A stretch of 64,000 nucleotides of DNA. Source: Pasteuria penetrans. GTDB taxonomy: Bacteria; Bacillota; Bacilli; Thermoactinomycetales; Thermoactinomycetaceae. Positions 26,857-36,673 of the stretch are shown here, piece after piece. The notes under the pieces were generated by a model. The model saw only the letters and a list, made by a program, of their open reading frames with translations. It was not told the DNA's origin and did no database searches. A program made the translations under genes and the position numbers. Location: contig NZ_UZAC03000001.1 in NCBI RefSeq assembly GCF_900538055.1, positions 806,001 to 870,000 of the forward strand, in the 5' to 3' direction. Positions within the stretch are counted from its first letter, which is position 1. Every line of letters begins with the position of its first letter.

Positions 26857-27498
26857 ATGGACATTGTAGGTTTAGTGAGAGAATTAGAACAATTCATAGA
26901 GACATCTTTCAGTGCCATCCCTGCGGGGTGGGTTTATTTCCTCACCTTTTGTTCTCTGTCACTCGGTATCCTTGCCCTACCGCTCCCTGATGAATTTATG
27001 ATGCTCCTCCTTGGGTACCTAACCCTCACGGAGAAAATTGCCATCATTCCTATCTTCGCTTGTGCCTTCTTGGGTTCACTCACCGGAGTAAGCCTCGGTT
27101 TCCTCATAGGGAGACGCTATGGTTATCCTGTTCTAGTAAGACACGGACCCAAGTTCTTCATCACGCATCAGAGATTACGGCTAGCACGGATGAAGTTTCG
27201 TAAACACGGAAACTGGTTGCTCTTGATAGGATATTTCCTCCCCGGCATACGACATCTAACTGCCTATATGTCAGGGATTTCCGGTTCCAGCTATCGAAAT
27301 TTTGCTGCATATGCCTACACAGGTGCCTTTTTATGGTGCACCACCTTCATTGGTCTTGGGCGCTATTTAGGGGGTAAGTTTATCATAATAGCCGAATACC
27401 TCCAGAATTACAGCATGTTCGTACTTTTACTATTGATACTCCTAATCGTGGCCTGGATTTCATGGCGATGGATCCTATCACCACAGAGACAAAAATGA
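26857..27498 (+). CDS. DedA-family membrane protein
   Basis: The 213-aa protein has the DedA (SNARE-associated/VTT) architecture: an N-terminal amphipathic region, re-entrant segments with LPLPDEFMMLLLGYL and FLGSLTGVSLGFLIGRRYG, the basic motif FRKHGNWLLLIGYFLPGIRH with the conserved Gly-Arg/Tyr-Phe-x-Pro-Gly-x-Arg, and two C-terminal TM helices. DedA proteins are flippases/scramblases for undecaprenyl phosphate or phospholipids and support envelope homeostasis. Start ATG 26857 has GAGAGGGA 11 bases upstream. It lies 200 bp after rnpB on the same strand without further partners. Confidence 0.82.
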   Translation: MDIVGLVRELEQFIETSFSAIPAGWVYFLTFCSLSLGILALPLPDEFMMLLLGYLTLTEKIAIIPIFACAFLGSLTGVSLGFLIGRRYGYPVLVRHGPKFFITHQRLRLARMKFRKHGNWLLLIGYFLPGIRHLTAYMSGISGSSYRNFAAYAYTGAFLWCTTFIGLGRYLGGKFIIIAEYLQNYSMFVLLLLILLIVAWISWRWILSPQRQK

Positions 27499-28287
27499 CA
27501 TGAAAAAAAACAGTCCCATATCAAATTCAGGTCAAATTCAGGAAAAAACGCACCAAGGACGAATGCTCATGAAATCAAATGTCTTATCCAGTATCCTGTT
27601 GAGATGAGAGGAGAGTCCTAAAACAATGGAGGACGATCCATGGGAATCAGGATTCTACTCTCGGGGTTTGTTCCCTATAAAAGCATCGTTTTCCTGTAAT
27701 GGAGGAAGTTTTTATAATATTTCTATACATCATAATTGATTTTATGCATTCAGAATCACAAGAACTTACGTGAGGGAATGGGGGTAATGCTTAGTAGCCA
27801 TAATAGATGGAAGGGTGCCAGCTGATATGGGCTAGTAAGTCCTTCCAGCTCGTGTGGGGTAGGGCCCTAAACTGGGGGGTGCAGAAACAGATCCCTCCCG
27901 TCTGTTTGCGTCTATCGAATAGTATTACCCAAATTACTACTCCAAACTTTATTTATTGGTATTGTATAACCATCCAAAATCAAGGTGCTTCCTTAGTACA
28001 ATCCTCAATGCGATGGAAAGTCGATGCTCGTTGGTGTATATCCTAGTTCATTCCAAGGTTTTTCTTCCTTGTTATGCAAAATAGTATCATCATAGTGCAA
28101 ACGAAGATGAAAAATTTTTCAGTATTTTTTAAAAATTTACATTGTTGGATGAATACCCTTCCTCAGGAAATTCGCTGATGCGAGCGTTTATCCGAGGCCT
28201 TTCTTGTGTTGTTCTTCTTCTGAATATAACCTTATCACAGCATATAGTCGTTCTATACGAAAATAATAAACATAAATGCCGATTATG
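27499..28287. other. Gene-free AT-rich stretch
   Basis: No frame is convincing. 27640-27660 carries the motif GAGGACGATCCATGGGAATC, reminiscent of the terminator stems behind the kimA genes but without a partner arm. Otherwise nothing recognised. Confidence 0.3.
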
Positions 28288-28935
28288 TTACATTGTTCTA
28301 TATTCATCCGGACCCATGATACACCTCGGAATTGTGAAACAGTGCCCCTCTGATGAACGTTTTTTCATGGACTTCCCACATTCCCTTGTTTTGAGTCGAT
28401 GAAAATCCTCCTTTCGCAATGGATTGGTAATGGGATCCGGTGTTTTAGCTGCTCGCTTATGATCATCCAACCAGTAACCCCATATACTGTATTGCTTACA
28501 TAATTCGGAGATCCTGTACGGTCCATGAACACTATCGGCTACTAGGCTGTTGAGCCCCTTCACCCCAAGATTGGGTACCTAGGGGAAACCGTAAACTTAG
28601 ACGCTTTAACCTTGCCTAAATTTGTGGGACCCCCAATACCAGAAATATTCCTCCGTCCGTTGTATGCCACCCTATAGCCATAAACGCAGCAGCACGACAT
28701 CAGGAGGGTTATCGATACACGGATACCGCACTGCCCGACCCTCCCCCGTTCTTCGGGAGGTCGTACATCGTAGTAAAATCAATGTCTACAATGCAATAGG
28801 AGCCCGTCGGTTCTCGTCGGTTCTTTTCTTCTGCCCCTACCGCCCTTGTGATCTTCTCAAGACTTGTTTTGGAAGATTGGGTTTCTTTTCCCTTACCTGT
28901 TCTCCCCTCTTTTTTCCTCCTGATTTCTCATGAAG
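28288..28935 (-). pseudogene. Decayed protein-coding remnant, possibly transposase
   Basis: Several frame pieces follow each other on the minus strand: LHEKSGGKKRGEQVREKKP near 28935-28840, CIVDIDFTTMYDLPKNGGG near 28800, PTNLGKVKASKFTV near 28610 and LVADSVHGPYRISELCKQY to 28300. The first two pieces also occur at 11682-11858 on the plus strand. The order of an acidic-rich core (VDIDF, VADS) is compatible with a DDE transposase, but I cannot name the family. Many stops and frame changes make it inactive. Confidence 0.3.
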
Positions 28936-29655
28936 ATAGGGAAAATTACTCATACGAAATTAATAGTATCTATGGAATTACAATATCTACATCGACTCCC
29001 TTTTTTTATAAATATAGCTTCTCAGATTACAACCAATAGGATCATCGTATCGATGGATTATGTATCATATATTTTATAACAATGCGCGTAACCATCCATT
29101 CTGGAATGCACGTAGCGATCCGCTCTGGGGCAAAGGGGATCTCAAAAGGAATTTTCTTTTCTATCCTCCACATGTTCCATAACTGAAAATTACTGCTTAT
29201 GTAATTATTCCTATGTAATTTTATATGGGGAAAACCCCAAATTCACTTGCACCAACTATGGGACCGAGAGGGAACATTCTTCACATATAGATTCATATTC
29301 AATGCATACAGAAACAATCAATATAATAAATATATATTTATATATAATATTATAATATTTATTAAAATATCGTTAGCCACTACTGAATCCCCCAGGGCCT
29401 CCCCGCCCCGGGGGATCATGTTGATCAATTATAAATACAGACAAATATCAGGAAAGAGCTGTTCTAAAATGTTAAAAATTACAACACAACTTAATTAATA
29501 ATGCAAATATTTAGTTTAATTAAGTAACTACTTATATTATATGACAATCACACCGGGAAGAAAATAAGTTCAACGCATAGGTACCCCTAATGTTCCAAGC
29601 ACGATCTTCACAATCATAACTCAGCCTGCACCAAAACAGATCAACGGAGTAGAAC
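28936..29655. other. Gene-free, very AT-rich stretch
   Basis: Long A/T runs with no supported gene. A GC-rich hairpin, ATCCCCC...GGGGGAT (about 29387-29416), is the only structured part and might end transcription coming from nadK, although it lies about 240 bp downstream of it. Confidence 0.35.
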
Positions 29656-30579
29656 TCAATGCTCAGACGGAGGGACCAAGGGGATCGTACATTGGATAGC
29701 GCGCCCTTCATCGCCGATGAACCAGCCCAATTTATCGCGCAAGGAAGCATAAAAACAGAATCCCGGTAACGATATCAGTCGAAACTTCCGGGTACGGGAA
29801 CATCGCACTCGGACCCGATCACCTTTCTGTAGAGGCTTCCACAATTGCCCATCCAATGTAAGACCCACCTCCCCCTGACAACGCTCCACACCAACAACCA
29901 GAGTGGCTTCGGCGGGTACCACCAGGGGACGGGCCGATAACGTATGAGGGCAAACGGGGGCTAGCACCAACGACTGCACCTCGGGGGCCAAAATGGGCCC
30001 CCCACACGAGAGAGCATAACCTGTGGATCCCGTAGGTGTAGCCACAACCACACCATCCCCCGTGGTGTGAGCCAGCCAACTCCCATCCATCTCTAGCTGA
30101 CAAACAATCGTCCTTCCCACACCACCACGCAACACACTCGCATCATTGAGCGCAATCCCCTCTTCCCAACCAACTACCTCAGAAGAGCCCGCATTACGTC
30201 GGGGCCAAACCACATGTAGTACCGGTCGTTCGCTGATACTGTAGGTACCTTTCTGCAAACCATCCACTACAACCTCGAGCTGTTCCGGACAGGCTGCAGC
30301 TAGAAAACCCAAATTACCCGCGTTGATACCCAGTACAGGGATATCTAGAGGAGCCAGCTGCCTCGCCGCCCCCAATAGAGTACCATCACCGCCCACCACC
30401 ACTACGACATCAATCATACCCTGCCATTTCTCAAGCAGAGATTCAGGAGTAAGATCCTCCAACGATGCACACAAGACGGACAAATTACGCTCTTCCAATA
30501 ACGTCCGCAAACGGATTACAATTCTCTGAATCTCATCCTTGTGGGCGCGATAAATAATCCCTACCCTTACATCCCGCAC
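29656..30579 (-). CDS. nadK: NAD kinase
   Basis: The enzyme phosphorylates NAD+ to NADP+ with ATP or polyphosphate. Family motifs are all present: VVGGDGTLLGAAR (GGDG box), LGINAGNLGFL (NE/D-type box), LNDASVLRG, TGDGVVVATPTGSTGYALS and LAPVCPHTLSARPLVVP. The open frame reaches 30732, but homology to other NadK starts only at VRVGIIYRAHKDE, so GTG 30579 was chosen; the added 51 residues would be basic and Cys-rich without match. From GTG the protein is 307 aa, slightly longer than the usual 265-290 because of a C-terminal tail GWFIGDEGRAIQC. It follows the membrane gene and tlyA on the same strand, an order known from several Firmicutes. Confidence 0.9.
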   Translation of the reverse strand: MRDVRVGIIYRAHKDEIQRIVIRLRTLLEERNLSVLCASLEDLTPESLLEKWQGMIDVVVVVGGDGTLLGAARQLAPLDIPVLGINAGNLGFLAAACPEQLEVVVDGLQKGTYSISERPVLHVVWPRRNAGSSEVVGWEEGIALNDASVLRGGVGRTIVCQLEMDGSWLAHTTGDGVVVATPTGSTGYALSCGGPILAPEVQSLVLAPVCPHTLSARPLVVPAEATLVVGVERCQGEVGLTLDGQLWKPLQKGDRVRVRCSRTRKFRLISLPGFCFYASLRDKLGWFIGDEGRAIQCTIPLVPPSEH

Positions 30580-30616
30580 CTCTCCACACCTACCCCTCCG
30601 AATCCATTCCTGTACT

Positions 30617-31174
30617 TCACACAACCCGTTGCCATAGCGACCAGCACAGTAACAACACACAAAAGCCCACCGCAATATGGACACCCCGTAGAGATTGCTG
30701 CACTGGGCGAACGTTCCGCGGACCGCGCACACAAATCATCCGTACCCTACTAAACTCAGGCTCCACATATAAAATCCCTAGGGGTCCCCAGAGCAACTGG
30801 GGGGCAAAAAAGCGGTCCCGCAACGCGGAACCATGCAAACGAAACTTACGATGACCGGAAGCCACCATGACAATGTACCATCCATCCCCCCGTTTAGCTA
30901 AGTAATCAATCTGTACTGAACTCTCATATTCGGACCCATCTACGGTAATTCGTACCGGCCAACGCTCCCCGCCATGTACCACCTCGAATCCGTGTTCCCT
31001 CAACAACGTAGGAATTTCGCCCGTTGGGGGAGGACCAAGGGACCTCTCCTGTTTCTGCAACCAATATTTTTGGTAACGAAGAAACCATTTGCGAAAACGA
31101 CACGCAATCCCATACCCCGCAGCCAACAGAAGTGTTACAAGAACAACGCCTTCCCCATTACCCGACTGCCCCAT
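30617..31174 (-). CDS. Conserved-looking membrane protein between tlyA and nadK
   Basis: The 185-aa product has an N-terminal TM helix (VVLVTLLLAAGYGIACRF) followed by basic RKWFLRYQKYWLQKQ, a soluble middle domain of about 100 residues with VRITVDGSEYESSVQIDYLAKR and GWYIVMVASGHRK, and a C-terminal TM helix (VGFCVLLLCWSLWQ). Firmicutes often carry an uncharacterised gene at this position between tlyA and nadK/argR. The middle domain recalls nuclease-like or PD-(D/E)xK-like sheets (E...D), but this is only an impression. Function unknown; same strand, 38 bp before nadK start. Confidence 0.6.
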   Translation of the reverse strand: MGQSGNGEGVVLVTLLLAAGYGIACRFRKWFLRYQKYWLQKQERSLGPPPTGEIPTLLREHGFEVVHGGERWPVRITVDGSEYESSVQIDYLAKRGDGWYIVMVASGHRKFRLHGSALRDRFFAPQLLWGPLGILYVEPEFSRVRMICVRGPRNVRPVQQSLRGVHIAVGFCVLLLCWSLWQRVV

Positions 31175-31322
31175 AACAACCGCCCACCTCCCGTTATCGG
31201 GAACTCATCGATGGGGAACTTCGCAATCCATAAAACCTACTCCTGCCCCTTACCAGGATCAGTAAAAAGAAGTCCAAATTCGACAATTACGTTGTCCTTT
31301 TCCCCCAATAGTCCCTTGGATT

Positions 31323-32120
31323 CTATGGCACCTGTCGTACCACCGCGTCGATTACCTCCCCCCAATCACGATATCGTGGGGATGCAGCCGCTCTCATATA
31401 CCAAAAAAATTCCACATTCCCCTTCGCCCCCCGCAAAGGGGAGAGCATACAATCCAGCGGATCCCAACAGGCCGCGTGGGCCATCCGGACGGTCTTCTGC
31501 AATACCCGCCGATGAACAGAGGGATCCCGTACAACCCCTTGTTTACCTACCTCCGCATGCGCCGCCTCAAATTGTGGCTTGACCAACAACAACAGCCGTG
31601 CCCCCTCATCCACCAACGTACGAATATGAGAGAGCAAGGGCGCTGCAGCAATGAAGGATACATCCATTGTTACCACAGAAGGCAACCGACCCCCCAACTC
31701 CCCCCTTGTCATCCTTGCAATATGACAGCGCTCCCTTACCACTACGCGCGGATCACGACGTAATCGTTCCGCCAACTGTCCGTGTCCCACGTCCACTGCA
31801 TAAACAAGGAAAACCCCCTGTTGCAACAAACAATCCGTAAAACCACCGGTGGACGCCCCCACATCCAGAGCCACTTCCCCGGCGAGAAGAGGTGACCAGC
31901 GCGCCAGGGCAGCAAAAAGCTTCTCCCCACCCCGACTGACATACCTCGCCCCCCGGGGAAGAATCGACCACCGAATATCCTCTGGCACCCTACGCCCTGG
32001 CTTATCCGCACAAACACCTTCTATCCAGACCTCCCCCTCCACAATAGCCCGTCGTGCCCGGGCACGACTCACAAATGAACCCTTACGGACCAGGAGCTGA
32101 TCAAGCCTTACACGTCGCAT
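31323..32120 (-). CDS. tlyA: TlyA-family rRNA 2'-O-methyltransferase (YqxC)
   Basis: The 265-aa protein begins with an S4 RNA-binding domain (VRLDQLLVRKGSFVSRARARR, residues 4-24, then VEGEVWIEG) and continues with an FtsJ-like methyltransferase domain: motif I ALDVGASTGGFTDCLLQQG, VYAVDVGHGQL, and the catalytic K-D-K-E type residues in VVTMDVSFIA and LLVKPQFEA. TlyA relatives methylate cytidine 2'-OH in 16S/23S rRNA, in some bacteria affecting capreomycin sensitivity. The gene starts 30 bp downstream of the dxs stop, as in Bacillus (dxs-yqxC), so it is likely cotranscribed with dxs. Confidence 0.9.
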   Translation of the reverse strand: MRRVRLDQLLVRKGSFVSRARARRAIVEGEVWIEGVCADKPGRRVPEDIRWSILPRGARYVSRGGEKLFAALARWSPLLAGEVALDVGASTGGFTDCLLQQGVFLVYAVDVGHGQLAERLRRDPRVVVRERCHIARMTRGELGGRLPSVVTMDVSFIAAAPLLSHIRTLVDEGARLLLLVKPQFEAAHAEVGKQGVVRDPSVHRRVLQKTVRMAHAACWDPLDCMLSPLRGAKGNVEFFWYMRAAASPRYRDWGEVIDAVVRQVP

Positions 32121-32150
32121 TCTCGCAGATCCCCCCCATCCACGATGAAA

Positions 32151-34100
32151 CTACCCTACACCCGTAATCTGGGAGGGAGAGGACTTCGCGGGGGTCGCGG
32201 GAGACCTACGAAGCAAAGCGAGGGCTGCCTTCACGAGTGCCACGGGGGTAAGCCCAGCCGCCTCCCGTTGCATTTGTATGCTACCATGTTCTATATAACG
32301 ATCCGGAATCCCTATCAAACGAATGGGTAACCCGAGGATACCATGATGGGCAAAACATTCCAAAACAGCAGACCCCATTCCCCCTATAACAGCACCCTCC
32401 TCCACTGTAATGAGAGGAATGCCTTCCTCCGCTAACGACACCAAAAGATCCTCGTCCAATGGTTTGACAAAGCGGGCATTGATCACGCGAGCTGTAATCC
32501 CCTGCTCCTCCAATAACCGTGCCGCCCCCTGGGCTACGGAAATCATGGTGCCTAATGCGAAAAAGGCCACGTCCCTACCGGGCGTAACAACTTCCGCCTT
32601 ACCCAAGGGTAATTGGACCCATTCCGAATCTAATGGTACACCCACACCCCGTGCCTTACTGTAACGTACCACCACGGGACCTCCCGAGTGGGAAAGGGCC
32701 GTGTGGAGCATGTGTTGAAATTCGTTTTCATCCTTTGGCATCATAAGGGTCAAACCCGGCTGGTTACGCAAAAAACCAATATCGTAAACACCCTGGTGGG
32801 TCTCGCCATCCTCCCCTACCAAACCAGCCCGATCCACAGCAATGAGAACGGGCAATTGCTGACGACAGATATCATGGATCACTTGATCATAAGCACGCTG
32901 TAAAAAAGTGGAATAAATAGCCACCACGGGACGGAACCCGTCTATGGCCAAACCCGCCGCAAAAGTAAGCGCATGCTGTTCAGCAATAGCCACATCGAAA
33001 GTTCGTTCCGGATATTTCTGTTGCATGGCCCCCAGACAGGACCCCGTTAGCATTGCTGGTGTGATCGCCACGAGACGGGGATCTCGCTCCGCTAAGCGAA
33101 GGATGGTTTGGCCAAACACCTCGGGATAGGTGGGTGGTTGTACGGATGAGTCCCTTGGCTCTTCCACTCGTTGTTCACCCATCCGTGCTTCCAACTTATA
33201 CGCACCTACACCATGATAACGAACGGCATCCTCCTCGGCCGGTTTATACCCTTGGCCCTTAGTGGTAATGACATGCAACAACACCGGACCGGATATTTTC
33301 TTTGCCAAATGGAGCATGCCTAACAATTCAGATAGAACATGACCATCCACAGGTCCCAGATAGGTAAATCCAAGGGCCTCAAAGAACACCCCCGAAACGA
33401 GGGAATACTTAAGGCCATCCCGCAATTTCTCTAACCCCTTGATGATCGGGTGGCCAATCAAGGGGACATGATGTAGGACGTTTCCCACCCCCGTTTTCAG
33501 CTGATGATAACTGGGATGTGTACGCAAACGGGCCAGGTGCTTCTGTAGGGCCCCCACGTTGGGACTAATGGACATAGCATTGTCATTGAGCACAACGAGC
33601 AAATCAGCCGCCCGTTCACCAATATGATTCAGGGCCTCTAGAGCCATCCCCCCTGTCATAGCCCCATCCCCAATCACGGGGACAACATGGTGATTCTCTC
33701 CCCGCAAATCACGAACCGTTGCCATTCCCAGGGCTGCAGAGAGGGAGGTGCTCGCATGGCCAGTTTCCCAAACGTCATGGGGACTTTCACACCTCTTTGG
33801 GAAACCACATAATCCCCCTTGCTGCCGTAAACTGGGAAAAAGATTACGCCTACCTGTCAACAATTTGTGTACGTACGTCTGATGACCCACATCGAAAAGC
33901 AACCGATCCTTAGGACTGTCAAAAACATGATGCAATGCTAGGGTGAGCTCCACCACCCCCAAATTCGACGCCAAATGCCCCCCGGTAGCCGCCAGACTAG
34001 TCAATAGAAAGGATCGAATTTCCCCCGCCAATTGCGTAAGCTGATCAATAGAAAATTTCTTAAGATCATCCGGATCCTCAATCTTCGGAAGGAGTTCCAC
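32151..34100 (-). CDS. dxs: 1-deoxy-D-xylulose-5-phosphate synthase
   Basis: The enzyme condenses pyruvate and glyceraldehyde 3-phosphate in the first step of the MEP isoprenoid route, using thiamine diphosphate. The 649-aa protein has the N-terminal domain with FDVGHQTYVHKLLTGR, the ThDP/Mg motif GDGAMTGGMALEALNHIG...NDNAMSIS, the transketolase-like domain with YSTFLQRAYDQVIHDIC and VDRAGLVGEDGETHQG, and the C-terminal domain VVRYSKARGVGVP... Full length and no defects; GEDGETHQG has E where GADG is usual. In Bacillus dxs follows ispA directly; here 7.8 kb of orphans and mobile debris lie between them. Confidence 0.95.
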   Translation of the reverse strand: MELLPKIEDPDDLKKFSIDQLTQLAGEIRSFLLTSLAATGGHLASNLGVVELTLALHHVFDSPKDRLLFDVGHQTYVHKLLTGRRNLFPSLRQQGGLCGFPKRCESPHDVWETGHASTSLSAALGMATVRDLRGENHHVVPVIGDGAMTGGMALEALNHIGERAADLLVVLNDNAMSISPNVGALQKHLARLRTHPSYHQLKTGVGNVLHHVPLIGHPIIKGLEKLRDGLKYSLVSGVFFEALGFTYLGPVDGHVLSELLGMLHLAKKISGPVLLHVITTKGQGYKPAEEDAVRYHGVGAYKLEARMGEQRVEEPRDSSVQPPTYPEVFGQTILRLAERDPRLVAITPAMLTGSCLGAMQQKYPERTFDVAIAEQHALTFAAGLAIDGFRPVVAIYSTFLQRAYDQVIHDICRQQLPVLIAVDRAGLVGEDGETHQGVYDIGFLRNQPGLTLMMPKDENEFQHMLHTALSHSGGPVVVRYSKARGVGVPLDSEWVQLPLGKAEVVTPGRDVAFFALGTMISVAQGAARLLEEQGITARVINARFVKPLDEDLLVSLAEEGIPLITVEEGAVIGGMGSAVLECFAHHGILGLPIRLIGIPDRYIEHGSIQMQREAAGLTPVALVKAALALLRRSPATPAKSSPSQITGVG

Positions 34101-34964
34101 AACCTACACCTCATTCTTTTTTCCAACCACTGGACAGAATTTCCTACTCCACCTCAACAGACACCCCTATGGGGAGAGCAAAAAAACATAAGGGGATAGA
34201 ACACACTAAGGGAAAAGCTCTAATGAACCAAGAATCCCCCACTCAGAGGAAATCCCAAACAAAACACCGAATACAACAAGCTATCCCCCTTACCCCACCC
34301 CCCCAATGTATAGAGCAACAACACAATCGTATTTCCCTCGATTTCCACGTATTCAAGGGAAAAATAGCAATCAATGGAAGCCAACCAATTTATAGACCAA
34401 TTCTTTGGAAGAAGCCCCACATCCTCCATCCTAACAAGTAGGGAAACAAAAATCATCCGAAGTAAAGAGGAATTTAGAAATCCCCCATCCCAGAGAAAGG
34501 GTAACCTATTTCGGGGTGCTACTGTGGGAGGACGATCGGATCATTACCACCCAGAACACTGTTCCCAGAATTTGGTTCTCTCCCCCGACCATGAACAAAA
34601 TTTAATAAATATATTATTTATATTTTCATAATAATAATTGTCTTCTTGTCAATATCCCATCGAAAAGTACATCAGCCATGATATTTCATACATAAATAAT
34701 TTATTCATACTATTATGTATACAATTACAATAATTACACCCCGTCGATTGAAACCATGGTAAAAGTTATAAAAGAATCCATCCATCTTTGTTGCGTACTC
34801 TTCCTTGTACAATCTTACCTTGACTGATGATTGCATCCCCAATTGGGGGCCCCCTCCCGGGACCTTTTTTGTCCTCCCTGCGTCGTACGCGGATCTATCT
34901 CTGGATCTATCTTTCTATATCATTATTTCAATTGAATATATAGTGAGATATAAATTAACCCTAA
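34101..34964. other. Gene-free stretch upstream of dxs
   Basis: No convincing gene. Being directly upstream of dxs and no longer preceded by ispA, it must contain the dxs promoter. 34590-34760 is very AT-rich. Short frames (34220-34456 minus, 34169-34441 plus) overlap each other and lack ribosome sites. Confidence 0.3.
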
Positions 34965-36221
34965 TCAACCTCCGATCCATTCATCCCATAACTTCGCAAT
35001 GTACCTAGATAAATAAGGAAAAACATAATCTTTTGCAATGTTTTTGACTACCTCTGGAATTTCCTTTATCATTTCTATAATTGCAGAAAGTTTACTTGCA
35101 GGAAATTTATCATTCTTACTAGGGTTGGTATCGGTGCTAAAGTACTGAGAATTCTCTGAATCTAGCTTACCATTCTTGAAATGAATATTAGCATATAATT
35201 TACCTCCCAATAACCTATAATAGAGGATTTTACCCCCGTCTACTCCAGAGAAAGAAAGGATATATCGGGGATCCTTGTTTTTTAAAAATTCATCTGCTAT
35301 AACTCTTTCTGCTTCTACCTCTTTGTCGGGGATACGGCCCGAATACGCATCCATGTCTAGCTTACCATTCTTGAACTTATAAACGGTTCTCCTTCCTTCA
35401 CCTTCAGGTTGGGGGAAGGACCGGATGTATAGGGGATCCTTGTTTTTCAACAATTCATCGGCCCCTTTGTAGTAAGAGTAATACGAATCCTTTTGGTTTA
35501 GCTTACCATTCTTAAAATGAATGTAGGCATATGCTTTACCTCCTAATAGGCTATAAAAAAGGATTTTACCCCCGTCCACTTTATATATAGGGTATGAATT
35601 GATATACAGAGGATCCTTATTTTTCAACAATTCATCTGCTATAACCTTTTCTTCTCTGTCGAAGAAATCGGCAATCTTACCCCCTGTTGATTCATATGGT
35701 CTCTGTTTTGTTTCTGGTTCCCCCCCGAGTTCCTTAGGATCCACACCACCCTTTCTCGCCTTCATTTTTTCACTGAGCTGTTCCCAATTTTGGGATTTAG
35801 AGTTATAGTACCACGAACTCGTTAGGTCTAGCTCACCATGCTTGAAACGAACGTCAGCATAATTTCCATCTTTTAACACATAACGGAGGGTTTCATACCC
35901 ATTATCTTCATAGAACCGAAGGTATTGGGGCTTCTCGTTTTCTAGCAATTTCTCCGCCTCATCCCTTTCCGCTCCCCTATGAGGGGTATCCATAGCCCCT
36001 GTTGGTTCGTATCGTTCCTGTTCGTTTTCTATCGTTGATTTTTCTCCGGTTCGATTCATTCCTGTGTTCCCAACAGAGGATAGTTCCCCGTCCTCCCCTT
36101 TACCATCATCCGTAGGATTGAGAGGACGGACCGCTACAACATAAGGGATTGCTGAAGGAAAGAATGAATATATACTTGTGAAAATTATAAAATATTTTAA
36201 ATATTTTTTTATTCTGTTCAT
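34965..36221 (-). CDS. Secreted protein with four internal repeats
   Basis: A 418-aa protein with an N-terminal signal peptide (KKYLKYF then IIFTSIYSFFPSAIPYVV) and a mature part built of four related units of 40-55 residues. The unit reads ADELLKNKDPLYI-S, a turn with VDGGKILFYSLLGGK, and AYIHFKNGKL; copies start near residues 88, 193, 252 and 306, with copy 3 lacking the middle and copy 1 most divergent. HFKNGKL resembles the toxin_YpeB/MORN-like or antifreeze-like beta hairpins of surface repeat proteins, but no exact family is recognised. The C-terminus is alpha-helical (IIEMIKEIPEVVKNIAKDY). It overlaps by 4 bp the preceding membrane frame (36218-36673). Likely exported to the cell or spore surface. 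Confidence 0.65.
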   Translation of the reverse strand: MNRIKKYLKYFIIFTSIYSFFPSAIPYVVAVRPLNPTDDGKGEDGELSSVGNTGMNRTGEKSTIENEQERYEPTGAMDTPHRGAERDEAEKLLENEKPQYLRFYEDNGYETLRYVLKDGNYADVRFKHGELDLTSSWYYNSKSQNWEQLSEKMKARKGGVDPKELGGEPETKQRPYESTGGKIADFFDREEKVIADELLKNKDPLYINSYPIYKVDGGKILFYSLLGGKAYAYIHFKNGKLNQKDSYYSYYKGADELLKNKDPLYIRSFPQPEGEGRRTVYKFKNGKLDMDAYSGRIPDKEVEAERVIADEFLKNKDPRYILSFSGVDGGKILYYRLLGGKLYANIHFKNGKLDSENSQYFSTDTNPSKNDKFPASKLSAIIEMIKEIPEVVKNIAKDYVFPYLSRYIAKLWDEWIGG

Positions 36222-36673
36222 TCGAAACTATCCTCCTTAAAATTTTTTTGATGGAATAGTATATATAGAAGAATAAACAAAAGGGGGAAGGAAACCATAG
36301 GAATCCCTATCCGTAATGCTAAAACGGAGTACAAAAATATACCAATACAACCATACACCAATATAAAGTAAAAATCAACATTATAGAAAGGGAAATCATT
36401 GATGGCGGGAGGTTCGGGACAGCATCCCAATGGGTGTACACATTTTCTAAAGTGGATGTATCTCATTTCATAATGAACTTTTATCAAATTTTTAACAGGC
36501 CCCCTGCGCAGAGGACGAACATTGGGTGTTGAATAAGATCCATTCTGTTCATGGGAAGTACAAAAACAACAAAAAATCCGTAATGTTGACAACATTACAG
36601 ACATGACGAAACCTCGTTTCATTACCATCAACACGGAACAAGGGAATGATTGCATGGACGATGCCCATACCAT
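36218..36673 (-). CDS. Membrane protein fragment, 5' part replaced by a mobile element
   Basis: The last ~80 residues (from MRYIHFRKC) encode a small protein with two TM helices (YFILVYGCIGIFLYSVLAL and VSFPLLFILLYILF) and overlap the start of the four-repeat protein by ATGA, which suggests translational coupling. The first ~70 codons lie inside the element 36464-36957, so they are not original; the boundary falls exactly at MRYIH. The native start was probably destroyed. Function unknown. Confidence 0.35.
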   Translation of the reverse strand: MVWASSMQSFPCSVLMVMKRGFVMSVMLSTLRIFCCFCTSHEQNGSYSTPNVRPLRRGPVKNLIKVHYEMRYIHFRKCVHPLGCCPEPPAINDFPFYNVDFYFILVYGCIGIFLYSVLALRIGIPMVSFPLLFILLYILFHQKNFKEDSFE

